Positions 52,913-63,269 of a stretch of 64,000 bases of DNA are shown here, piece after piece. Below the pieces are notes generated by a model. That model had not been told where the DNA came from. It saw nothing but the letters and a program-made list of their open reading frames with translations, and searched no databases. The number at the start of each line of letters is the position of its first letter. Positions within the stretch are counted from its first letter, which is position 1. The translations under genes and the position numbers were made by a program. The stretch is from Cervus elaphus (taxonomy: Eukaryota > Chordata > Mammalia > Artiodactyla > Cervidae): assembly GCF_910594005.1 (NCBI RefSeq), contig NC_057848.1, positions 136,224,155 to 136,288,154 of the forward strand, given 5' to 3'.

Positions 52913-54971
52913 TGAATCAAATCCCTTACGATTATACAGTGTAAGTGAGAAATAAATTCAAGGGATTAAGTCTGATAGACGGAGTGCCTGAAGAACTATG
53001 GACAGAGTTTCATGACATTGTACAGGAGACAGGGATCAAGACCATCCCCAAGAAAGAGAAATGCAAGAAAGCAAAATGGCTGTCTGAGGAGGCCTTACAA
53101 ATAGCTGAGAAAAGAAGAGAAGTGAAAAGAAAAGGAGAAAAGGAAAAATACACCCATTTGAATGCAGAGTTCCAAAGAATAGCAAAGAGAGATAACAAAG
53201 TCCTCCTCAGTGATCAGTGCAAAGAAATAGAGGAAAACAATAGAATAGGAAAGACTAGAGATCTCTTCAGGAAAATTAGAGATACCAAGGGAATATTTTT
53301 AGACAAACATGGGCTCAATAAAGGACAGAAATGGTATGGACCTAACATAAGCAGAAGATATTACTAAGAGGTGGCAAGAATACACAGAAGAACTACACAA
53401 AAAAGATCTTCATGACCCATATAATCACAATGGTATGATCACTCACCTAGAGCCAGACATCCTGGAATGTGAAGTCAAGTGGGCCTTAGGAAGCATCACT
53501 ATGAACAAAGCTAGTGGAGGTGATGGAATTCCAGTTGAGCTATTTCAAATCCTAAAAGACAGTGCTGTGAAAGTGTTGTACTTAATATGCCAGCAAATCT
53601 GGAAAACTCAGCAGTGGCCACAGGACTGGAAAAGGTCAGTTTTCATTCCGATCCCAAAGAAAGGCAATGCCAAAGAATGCTCAAACTACCATACAATTGC
53701 ATTCATCTCACACGCTAGCAAAGTAATGCTCAAAATTCTCCAAGCCAGGCTTCAACAATACATGAACCGTGAACTTCCAGATGTTCACGCTGGATTTAGA
53801 AAAGGCAGAGGAACCAGAGATCAAATGGCCAACATCAGTTGGATCATTGAAAAAGCAAAAGAGTTCCAGAAAAACATCTACTTATGCTTTATTGACTATG
53901 TCAAAACCTTTGACTGTGTGGATCACAATAAACTGTGGAAAATTCTGAAAGAGATGGGAATACCAGACCACCTGACCTGCCTCTTGAGAAACGTGATGAA
54001 GGTCAGGAAGCAACAGTTAGAACTGGACATGGAACAACAGACTGGTTCCAAAGAGGGAAAGGAGTACGTCAAGGCTGTATATTTTCACCCTGCTTATTTA
54101 ACTTATATGCAGAGTACATAATGAGAAATGCTGGGCTGGATGAAGCACAAGCTGAAGTCAAGATTGCCAGGACAAATATCTATAACCTCAGATATGCAGA
54201 TGACACCATCCTTATGGCAGAAAGCGAAGAAGAAGTAAGGAGCTTCTTGAGGAAAGTGAAAGAGGAGAGTGAAGAAGTTGGTTAAAACTCAACATTCAGA
54301 AAACTAAGATCACGGCATCTGGTCCCATCACTTCATGGCAAATAGATGGGGAAACAGTGGAAACAGTGAGAGACTTTATTTTTGGGGGCTCCAAAATCAC
54401 TGCAGATGGTGACTGCAGCCATGAAATTAAAAGATGCTTACTCCTTAGAAGAAAAGTTATGACCAACTTAGACAGCATATAAAAAAGCAGAGCCATTACT
54501 TTGCCAGCAAAGGTCCATCTAGTCAAAGCTATGATTTTTCCAGTAGTCAAGTATGGATGTGAGAGTTGGACTATAAAGAAAGCTGAGCACTGAAGAATTG
54601 ATGCTTTTGAACTGTGGTGTTGGAGAAGACTCTTGAGAGTCCCTTGGACTGCAAGGAGATCCAACAAGTCCATCCTAAAGGAAATCAGTCTGGAATATTC
54701 ATTGGAAGAACTGATGCTGAAGCTGAAACTCCAATACTTTGGCCACCTGATGGGAAGAAGTGACTCATTTGAAAGGACCCTGATGCTGAGAAAGATTGAG
54801 GGCAGGAGGAGAAGTGGATAACAGAGGATGAGATGGTTGGATGGCATCACTGACTCAACGGACATGAGTTTGAGTAAACTCTGGGAGTCGGTGATGGACA
54901 GGGAGGCCTGACATGCTGTGGTCCATGGGGTCGCAAAGAGTGGGACACGACTGAGTGACTCAACTGAACTG
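52913..54971 (+). mobile_element. BovB LINE copy 3, 5'-truncated, 2.06 kb
   Basis: Starts at tgaatcaaatcccttacg, slightly downstream of the start of copy 1, and ends gtgactcaactgaactg. The direct repeat aggtagc at 52906-52912 and 54972-54978 is a plausible 7-bp target-site duplication. The endonuclease domain is missing. Confidence 0.96.
52945..54285 (+). pseudogene. BovB reverse transcriptase remnant with several frameshifts
   Basis: Open segments 52945-53367, 53435-54121 and 53935-54285. Relative to copy 1 there is a 1-base gain near 53305 and a change of frame near 53992. A further frame change lies at about 54283 (GluValGly then stop). The catalytic YADD is intact at 54193-54204 and FIDYVKTFDCVD keeps the motif A aspartates. 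The TGA shared with the other copies lies at 54591-54593. Non-functional. Confidence 0.93.
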
Positions 54972-54978
54972 AGGTAGC

Positions 54979-55170
54979 AATGCAGTAATAAGACTCCTTT
55001 ATGAGCACATAAAGAAGACATCCTGAAGGAGCACTTATAGAGGAGCCCTCTATGAGTGATAGGATAAGAGCTAGTGGATTTTGGTTCATTACCATGAAGG
55101 TGATTCCCATTAGTATACCCACTATGCTATGAGTATTGAAGATATTCTGTCTATAGGGGTTGATAAAGAG
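54979..55170. other. Short unassigned stretch
   Basis: No recognisable feature between BovB copy 3 and the L1 tail. Confidence 0.4.
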
Positions 55171-55859
55171 TTTCAAAAGCCTCTGGCAGGTTATAAATAT
55201 ATGTCAGACAGAGAAGGAGAAAGAGAAATACTGTATGATATCACTTATATGCAAAATCTAAAAGGAAATGATACAAACGAACTTACTTATAAAACAGAAA
55301 CAGGCTCACAGATTTAGAGAAGGAATTTATGGTTATTGGGGGAAGGGTGGAGGGAAGGGATAGTCAGGGAGTTTGGGATTGACATGTATACACTTCTGAA
55401 TTTTAAATAGATAACTGGGACTTCCTTGGCGGTCCAGTGGTAGAGAATCCACCTGCCAATGCAGGGTACATGGGTTCAATCTCCAGTCTGGGAAGATCCC
55501 ACATGCCACAGGACAACTAAGCCCAAGAAGAAAAGCCACTGCAATGAGAAACCCACGCACCACAACTAGAGAAAGCCCATGTACAGCAATGAAGACTCAG
55601 CACAGCCAAAAATAAATTAAAAAATAAAAGTTAATAAATAACTAAATCATAGAAATAAAATAAATAAGCACAAGGACCTACAGTATCGCATAGGGAACTC
55701 TGCTCAATATTATGTAGCAACCGAAATGGGAAAAGAATCTGATACACAGATACATATACATGTATAACTGAATCACTTTCCTGTACACCTAAAACTGTCA
55801 CAACATTGCTAATCAACTACACTCCAATATAAAATAAAAAGTCAAAAAAAAAAAAAAAA
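55171..55859 (+). mobile_element. Artiodactyl L1 3' end with poly-A, split by CHR-2 SINE
   Basis: gatatcacttatatgcaaaatc, acagaaacaggctcacagattt, then after the SINE gacctacagtatcgcatagggaac, caatattatgtagcaacc, gaatcactttcctgtacacc, then a poly-A tail at about 55844-55859. A 7-bp aaagagt pair (55164-55170 and just after the tail) may be the target-site duplication; weak. Confidence 0.9.
55417..55622 (+). mobile_element. CHR-2-type SINE inserted in the L1 tail
   Basis: gggacttccttggcggtccagtgg head, cccacatgccacaggac, ccacaactagagaaagccc, and cagccaaaaataaattaaaaaat tail. The L1 resumes after an A/T-rich taaataactaaatca stretch. The SINE is therefore younger than this L1 copy. Confidence 0.92.
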
Positions 55860-57057
55860 GAGTGAACTCCCCTCCCTAAAAAAAAAGTAAATAAAATAGG
55901 AAAGGGAAAAAAGCCTATGCCAGTGTAACCCAGGATCTTCTTTAAAACCAAAATCCAGCAAGAAAAGATGAAGGGGCTCTGTGTGTGTATCTCAAACATG
56001 CCAGGCCCTGCTGAGATGAGCCTCTCATCAGTCCTTGGTACCTTATTCCAGGAGCAGGAGGGTCACACATAGTTCTACAGCATGCTCATTTATGTGTGTA
56101 TGGTACGCCACAAAGGAAGAGAAGGGGGCTAACTCAGAGATCCATGACCATCAGAGATGGGACCATGTCTGGACAGCCAGTGAGCATGTGGGCTGAGACA
56201 GCCAGACCTGCAAAATGAGGCCTCTGTGATGAAAATAAATAATCTTCATGCTCCTTCGGCAGAGGCATGGCTCAGCAGGCCACCTGAACAGCTGTGAGTT
56301 GCTTGCAACCAGGAAGCATTAACAGCATCCTTGTGATTCCCTTATTAGAGTAAGTATTCTCTAACAGACCACGAAAAGAAGATAGAAATTTTCCCCCTCC
56401 AACCTCCATCCTCTTCTATTGTCTATAAATTCTCTTTTTTAAGCCTCTTCACTTCTTCCCTCTCTCCCTTCTCCTCCAAAGGCCCACACCAATGTCTACA
56501 ACTGGTTTATCAGGATCAACACATTAATTTCTAAAAGTTCAATCTTGAAGCACAATGTACCTGTGGTTAAATCGACCAAGGGTTAGACCCTCCTAGCTAG
56601 GGCAACTAGTGGTGTAGAGTGCTGACTGTGAAAAAGGGTGATTTCTGTTCTCTGAAGCACAGCACTGCACTCTGGAACTAGCAACCCGTAATTAACTGTC
56701 GTGTTGCCTTCTACCAAACCACAGTAGGAGGAAAAAAATCTCTGGCGATAGCAGTGGTGGAACAGAAAGAACACCGGGTTCTGTCTCTGATGATCAGAAT
56801 GTGAATCCTGGTCTTATGAGGGGTGGAACATTAGCCTCTGGTTCCTCAAAGTGTGGTCCATGGACCACAGCAGCATGGACATCTCATGAAGAATCTCAGG
56901 ACTCATCTGTATTCCAATCTGCATTTTAACAAGATCCCCAGGTGAAACTGAGAAACACAGACTTAGGCAGATCACTGGGTCTTATTTTCCACTTATGAGT
57001 TAATACATGGTGAGAACTTAAAACACTGTCTAGGATAGAGCAGTACTATCTAGCCAA
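55860..57057. other. Single-copy DNA, no gene seen
   Basis: No repeat or exon recognised. Confidence 0.4.
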
Positions 57058-57262
57058 TGTTACTCGCTCAATTGTGTTTGACTCTTTGCAATCCTATAGA
57101 CTGTAACCTGCCAGTCTCCTCTGTCCATGGAGATTCTCCAGGCAAGAATTCTGGAGGGGGTTGCCATTTCCTTCTCCAGGGAATTCTCCTGACCCAGGGA
57201 TCAAACCCGGGTCTCCTGCACTGCGGGTAGATTTTTTACCATCTGAGCCACCAGGAAAGCCT
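57058..57262 (-). mobile_element. Bov-tA SINE, reverse
   Basis: Reverse Bov-A body and head (gatcaaacccgggtctcctgc; gccaccaggaaagcct). No clean target-site duplication. Confidence 0.94.
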
Positions 57263-57309
57263 AAGTGCTGTCTAAATGGTGCTAACACCACATTAATAAT
57301 TAGTATGTT

Positions 57310-57985
57310 GCACTTTTAAAACTTAATGTTTTAGATTAACATAAAGGAAAACTGATTTGGGGGAAGGACATCCATTTCTATGAATTTTAACACATATATT
57401 GATTCATGTAACCACCACCAATATCAGGATATAGAACAGTTCCATTACCTCAAGAAACTCTTTCACAAAAATCTCTTTGTAGCTGCTCCCTGCCCCTGCT
57501 TCTAACCCCCCAGCAACCACTGATCTGTTCTCTGTCACTACAGTTTCCTCTTTTAGGTGCATGCATGTGTGCTAAGTTGCTTCAGTACTGTCCAACTCTT
57601 TGTGACCCTATGGACCATAGCCCGCCAGGCTCCTCTGTCCATAGGATTTTCCAGGTAAGAATACTGGAGTGGGTTGCCATACCCTCCTCCAGGGGATCTT
57701 CCCATCCCAGAGACCAAACCCACATCTCTTACATCTCCTGCATTGGCAGGTGAGTCCTTTACCAGTAGCGTCACCTGGGAAGCCCCCTCTTTTAAGAGAA
57801 TGTCATATGAATGAGATTGTGTAATAGGTTATTTTTTGAGACTGGATTCTTTCACTGACCCTCTGAGAGTTATACAAGTTGTGTTTATGGACAGTTTACT
57901 CCTTTTTATTGCTGAATAATATTCCCTTGTATGGATGTAGCATAGTTTGTCCATTCACCTGGGTTTTTTCAGCTCACTTGACCTC
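57310..57985 (-). mobile_element. Old L1 (L1ME-type) 3' UTR, reverse, interrupted
   Basis: gtaaccaccaccaatatcagg, atagaacagttccattacc, agcaaccactgatctgttctc, then beyond the Bov-tA gaatgtcatatgaatgag, ctttttattgctgaataatattcc, gtccattcacctgg. Split by the Bov-tA at 57556-57785. Confidence 0.88.
57556..57785 (-). mobile_element. Bov-tA SINE, reverse, 9-bp TSD
   Basis: Reverse SINE. Direct repeat cctctttta at 57547-57555 and 57786-57794. It inserted into the L1ME 3' UTR. Confidence 0.96.
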
Positions 57986-57989
57986 TTTG

Positions 57990-58178
57990 TTTGAAACCAT
58001 TTGGGCTTCTCTCTACTTGTGGCCTGTGGGCTCCACAACACATGGGCTCTGTAGTTGTGGCATGCAGGCTTAGTTGCCCCATGGTATGTCGGACTTTAGT
58101 TCCCTGACCAGGAGTCCAACCTGTGTCCCCTGCATTGGAAGGCAGATTCCTAACCACTGGACCACCACGGAAGTCCCT
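57990..58178 (-). mobile_element. CHR-2-type SINE, reverse
   Basis: ggcctgtgggctccacaac, tgtagttgtggcatgcaggc, tagttccctgaccaggagtcc, cattggaaggcagattcc, ccaccacggaagtccc: reverse CHR-2. No clear target-site duplication. Confidence 0.9.
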
Positions 58179-58194
58179 AAGTGCTGTAACTTCT

Positions 58195-59640
58195 GACATT
58201 GGTAATCTGGATTCTTTTTTCCTTGTTTGTCAATATTGGTAGACATTTACCAATTTTATAACTCTTTTCTAAAAAGAACATTTGGTTTCATTGATTTTCT
58301 CTATTTTTGTGTTCTCAATCTCATTATTTTATCTTATCCTAATTTTTTTCTGTCCAAATTGCAATTATTTTAGATCAGTTTTTCTGGCAATGCATTCTCT
58401 GACTTTTTCTTCATCTTTAGTTCACCTCCACTTCTGAAGAACACTTTCACTGGATATAGAATTCTAGGTTAACTGTTCTTTTTTTCTCAGCACTTCAAAA
58501 ATATCATGTCACTTTCTTCTGGCCTCCATGATTTCTGAGGAGAAATTCATAGTCATTAAAACAATTGTTCTCTTATAAATAAAGCATTGTCTTGATGATG
58601 TGTCTGGTTATGGACTTTTTAGTTTATCTTATTTGGAATGTGCTTATCTTCTTGAATCTAAAAATTTACCTATTTTACCCAACTGAAGAAATTTTCAACC
58701 ATTATTTTTCAATTTTTTTTCAACATAGAACTCTTTCTTCTCTTCTTCTGACACTCTGATGACACAAATATTAGGCCTTTTCGTATCACCAACTCAATGG
58801 ACATGAGTTTGAGCAAATTCTAGGAGATAGTAAAGGATAAGGAAGCCTGGCATGCTGTAGTCCATGGGGTTGCAAAGAGTCACACATGACTTAGTGACTG
58901 AACAACAACTGTTCCTGAGGCTCCTGTGGCTCTGTTTATTTTTTTTCTATCTTCTTTCCCTATTATTCAAATTGGTTGATTTCGGTTGTTCATTTCCTCC
59001 ATCATTTCCATTCTATTATTGAGCCTATCCAGTGAGGGGTTTTTGTTTTGTTTTTACTCTGAGTTACTATATTTTCTGTTCTACAATTTCTACTAGTTTT
59101 TCTATATATCTTCTATTTGGTTTTGTTGTTTAGTCTTTCTATTTTTTCATTTATTTCAACAGTGTTCATCCTTATTTATCAGAATACTTTTATACTAGCT
59201 GTTTTAAAATCTTAGTTTGACAATTCTAGCATCTGTGTCATCTTACCATTAAATCCTGGTTCTTTGTATATTGAGTAATTTTGCATTGTATTCTAGATGT
59301 TTTGAATATTACTTTATTAGATTCTGGGTCTTTAAATTTTGTGAAGAATGTTGCTATTTTTTGTTTTAGCAGGCAATCAACCTGGTTGCATTCAGGCTGC
59401 AAATTCTCACCAGCCTTCTGTGATTTGTAGTCTTAACGTCAGTTCTATTTTCAAAGCCTTTGCAATACAATTTGGATCTGTCTCATGTTAGCACAACCCA
59501 GTGGCCAGTGTTTGACCTTTACATTGTTCTATCTCTTTGTTCAGTTTTCAAAATCTTTGGTATGATGTTTAGGATCAAATCCATGCACGCAAAAACTTGG
59601 AACGATTCAAGGAATTCATAAACAACTTTACAGGGTCACT
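58195..59640 (-). mobile_element. Old L1 (L1M-type) 5' region, reverse, interrupted
   Basis: T-rich reverse L1 blocks similar to those in 49.5-50.4 kb: cactggatatagaattctagg, cttctggcctccatgatttc, caaccattatttttcaa, cttctgacactctgatgac, gacaattctagcatctgtg. Broken by a BovB 3' fragment at 58787-58912. Confidence 0.72.
58787..58912 (+). mobile_element. BovB 3' end fragment
   Basis: caccaactcaatggacatg, agcctggcatgctgtagtcc, gcaaagagtcacacatgac, then tgactgaacaacaac. About 125 bp of the BovB 3' end, an extreme 5' truncation. Confidence 0.9.
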
Positions 59641-59789
59641 TTCCCCAGCTCCTCCTTTTCTGTGATCTGCCCAGTTTTTTCCCACTTCCCTAGGGCTCCC
59701 TTTTTAGTCAGACAACCATAATGCATCTGAAGCACACTAGTGGGGATGCTCTGACATAGAATACCTCATTACAGGGCAATTCTTCCAGC

Positions 59790-60015
59790 ATAACATTTAC
59801 CAAGTACCTACCATGTGCTATGTTCTAGTCTAAACACTTTACATGTATTATCTCATTTAACTCTCACAAAAACCCCACAAAGAAGGTATTATTATTGCCA
59901 TTCCCATTTTACAGATTGGGAAACTGAGGCCCAGAAAGGTGAAGCAATTTACCCAAGGATGCACAGCTACACATGGTGGGGTAAGTAGTGGGTCAGCATT
60001 TGAACCCAATAAATA
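59790..60015 (-). mobile_element. MIR SINE, reverse, nearly complete
   Basis: ccaagtacctaccatgtgc, tacatgtattatctcatttaac, attattattgccattcccattttacagattggg, aaactgaggcccagaaaggtg, cagcatttgaaccca. Well preserved. Confidence 0.92.
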
Positions 60016-60218
60016 CTCTTAACCATTATACAGTTCTGCAACTATAATGTGACTCCACTGTATGAGCCACTCTTCTCTGCACCCACCCTACTTTTCACAC
60101 ACTTCCATTAAATCAATGATGTATAATAATTATTTACAATAAATAATAATTTTATGCCACTATCTCCAGAGCAATGATTCTCTCTTTTCAAATTTGAATT
60201 ATTGTCAAGCACCAAGTG

Positions 60219-60690
60219 TATTAGTTCCCTAGGGCTGCCATAACAAATTACCACAAACTAGGTGGCTTAAAATAAAAGAAATTTATTCTCTTATAGTTTT
60301 TGAGCTCAGAGGTCTGAAGTCAAGGTGTCAGCAGGTTTGTATTCCCTCTGGAGGTTCTAGGGGACAATCCTTACTTGTGTCTTCTAGTGTGTGGTGGCTG
60401 TCAGCATTCTTTTGGATATATCACTCCAGCCTCTGCCTCCGTCTTCATATGGTTTTCTCTGTGTGTCTATGTCTTCTCCTCTTATGTGTCTGTGTGTCTC
60501 TGATCTGTGTGTTTCTTACAAGGACACTCATCATTAGATTTGGGGTCTGTCTCAATAATCCAGGAGATCTCATTTTGAGATTCTTAATGTAATTATGTCT
60601 GCAGAGACCCTTGTTCCAAATAAGTCACATTCACAGCCTCTGGGACATGGACATATCTTTAACTAACTATACCTAGCGTAGACCATATTA
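60219..60690 (-). mobile_element. MLT1-type LTR, reverse
   Basis: gtattagttccctagggctgccataac, accacaaactaggtggcttaaa, gcctctgcctccgtcttcatatgg, tcttacaaggacactcatc, and a ttccaaataagtcacattc end. Order fits an MLT1-type LTR. The plus-strand ORF 60377-60592 is its translation. Confidence 0.85.
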
Positions 60691-60709
60691 TATGCTCTGG
60701 AAATACTGT

Positions 60710-61190
60710 ATGAGTCAGACTTTTCTCCATTGCAAGTGAAATAAATTCAAATCAGACTAGCTTTAGCAAAAAGGGAATTTACTTGTTCACATAACTGGCA
60801 AGTTGGAGGGTACTTCTGACATCAGACATGGTTGCATCCAAGGACTCAATAGTATCTTTCAATCTCTCCATCTTTCAACTTTTCTTCCTTCTGGGTGCCA
60901 CTTTATTTTCAAGATCTACCATCAAAAAGATGAGAGACCTTCATTCTGCCAGCATCCATTTATCAAATCTCAATGAAGACTGTGATTATTCCTGCTTAAC
61001 TCACACACCCATCTTTGAATGAATCACTGTAACCAGAGGAATGGAGATATTTGATTGGCCATTCCTTCCATGACCCCTCTATGGCTGCAGTAAGTGATAG
61101 TGGAGGTGGGCAGGCAATAAGGCATTGTGATTAACATCCTACCAGAACCACATGGATTGGAGATGAGTCAGTTCTTCAGAAGAGGAGACC
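60710..61190. repeat. Ancient repeat, unassigned (second copy)
   Basis: cattgcaagtgaaataaattc, gcaaaaagggaatttacttg, gaatcactgtaaccagagg, tttgattggcc, ccacatggattggagatg. Same block order as 23.89-24.79 kb. Family not assigned. Confidence 0.4.
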
Positions 61191-61345
61191 TGGAAGAGGC
61201 CAATAATATATGACTGCTATAATTTCTGATACTGTGGTATTTGGAGGCACAAGTGCATTGCTGATGAATGACTTAATAGGTGTTTCCTGTGCGCATCGTT
61301 TATGATCCTTTCATATACTTAATTAGCTCAACCCAGCAGACTTGT

Positions 61346-61563
61346 GGGCTTCTCAGGTGGTAAAGTAGCCACCTGCCAATGTAGGAGTTGCAGGAGATGC
61401 AGGAGACCAGGTTCAATCCCTGGGTCAGGAAGATCCCCTGGGGAAGGAAATGGCAATCTACTCCATTATTCTTGCCTGGACAACCCCATGGACAGAGGAG
61501 CCTGGCGGGCTACAGTCCATGGGGTCGCAAAGAGTTGGACGTGACTGAGCGACTAAGCACGGA
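61346..61563 (+). mobile_element. Bov-tA SINE
   Basis: Head gggcttctcaggtggtaaag with an internal duplication-like ggagttgcaggagatgcagg, then the Bov-A body and gagcgactaagcac tail. No clean target-site duplication. Confidence 0.94.
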
Positions 61564-62555
61564 TGCAACAGGTTTTTTCCTACTCAACTCAGAGGCTTGC
61601 ATTTTCAGACTTTCTCTCTAAGTATTTGGAATATAGATGCACAGGAGAGGTTTCCTTTCTATTTACAAATTGGGTTTGCTGTGCCTCAGAGACCTTCGAC
61701 TGCTCCCAAGGTGCTTTGCTGCAGGAAAGAGGGACACTGTCGAGACTCTGGTTTTGTAGGGCAAACAGCTCCAAAAATCTCACCAAGATTCCAGCTCAGG
61801 TTTTCTCTGTTTTCCAATACCCCATCCTCTGAACTCCAAGTTTTCAAAATACCCTCACAAGGCATGACCCTGCTGCAGCCTGAAATCAACTCTACATAGA
61901 CTATCCTGTTTCCTACCCACAGGGGTTGATTACAGTTGGAACCAGAAAATCTCATTATAGTATGGTCTCACCTCCTCTTTGACATCATGTTGAGGACTCT
62001 GTGGGTTCAGGGTTCAAGTGCATTCTAATGCACAGGATGCTGGGTATCCAGAAAGACTTCCAGCCTTTTCTCTGACAGTATCCCTCACTCAGCTCCCAGT
62101 CACCCTCCCAACTCTTCTTTTAAGCCTCCTTACTTCTGTCTGTTGGAATCATCCCAGATCAGCTTATTTTCTGAGAGGACTTTTGTCCAAGATCCCTTCA
62201 TTGTGTGTTGGGGGGGGGTTCCCTGTAGTAGTATATTAATTATCTCCTTGTTCTCTCACCCTTTGGCAGACTCACATCCTGTAGTGGATGCGTCTGGCAT
62301 CCAGTCACATGTTCTAGTTTTCATAGCTCTGATTTCAGCAGTGGCTGGGGTGGACAGTGCTCTGTGAGCTTAGGTTCACGGGCCTTACCATGAGTGAGCA
62401 CCATGCCTTTGCTCTCTGCCCCAAGGCACTTAGGAGGCTCAGAACATTGCATGCCCAGTGGAGGATGGGAAGCAGTGAAAGCTCCTGCCTCCCATGTTCT
62501 AGGTGAACCTTTTTTGGAGGCATTCCGAATGCTTTCTAGGAGGTCCTGGCAGAAC
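61564..62555. other. Single-copy DNA, no gene seen
   Basis: About 1 kb without a recognised repeat; a G-run of 9 lies at about 62211-62219. Overlapping ORFs on both strands have no domain. Confidence 0.4.
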
Positions 62556-62559
62556 TGGC

Positions 62560-62712
62560 CCCTGATACTGTACCTTTATATTGGCTTTCTCTCCATCCTG
62601 GCTCACACTCCCTGCTCCCACATTCCCACTCTTTGGAATCACTTCCCAAACAAACCACCTGTTCTCACAGACCTGTTGTAGGCTCTGCTTCACATAATCC
62701 AAGTAAGACACA
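62560..62712 (+). repeat. Ancient repeat tail (family not identified)
   Basis: ctggctcacactccctgctc, tggaatcacttcccaaacaaaccacctgttc, gtaggctctgcttcacataatccaagtaagac. Fourth member of the group seen at 6.5, 20.5 and 38.0 kb. Confidence 0.4.
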
Positions 62713-62987
62713 GCCTCGTTTGCCAGGCCAAGAGGGGATGACCCTAGTGGTTGTCCAGCCCTCACGGTTTCTCTCCTCACAGGCCCCAGAGGCAGCAGCA
62801 CAAGAAGTAGCTAGAGTTGTGGATGGTGAAATAGTAAAAGAGGAAGGAGGCAGGGGCAGGAGTCTAAGTGAAGAAGCAGTGTGGGATGATGGGAAGGGTC
62901 TGGGCTATGTTCTGTCACTGCTGTTACTGACAGTATCACATAATTGCATCCCACGGTGCTCAATTTCAAATCCTAGCTGGTAGTGTC
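62713..62987. other. Single-copy DNA, no gene seen
   Basis: Nothing recognisable. Confidence 0.4.
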
Positions 62988-63269
62988 TGGAGAAGGCATG
63001 GCACCCCACTCCAGTACTCTTGCCTGGAAAATCCCATGGACGGAGGAGCCTGGTGGGCTGCAGTCCATGGGGTCGCTAAGAGTCAGACACGACTGAGTGA
63101 CTTCACTTTCACTTTTCACTTTCATGCATTGGAGAAGGAAATGGCAACCCACTCCAGTGTTCTTGCCTGGAGAATTCCAGGGACGGGGGAGCCTGATGGG
63201 CTGCCGTCTATGGGGTTGCACAGGGTCGGACACGACTGACGCGACTTAGCAGCAGCAGCAGCAGCAGCC
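62988..63269 (+). mobile_element. Bov-A2 SINE with imperfect TSD
   Basis: Two Bov-A monomers joined by tttcatgcattggagaagg, ending in (CAG)n at about 63250-63268. Flanks agctggtagtgtc (62975-62987) and agccagtggtgtc (63266-63278) are similar and are probably a diverged duplication. Confidence 0.95.
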
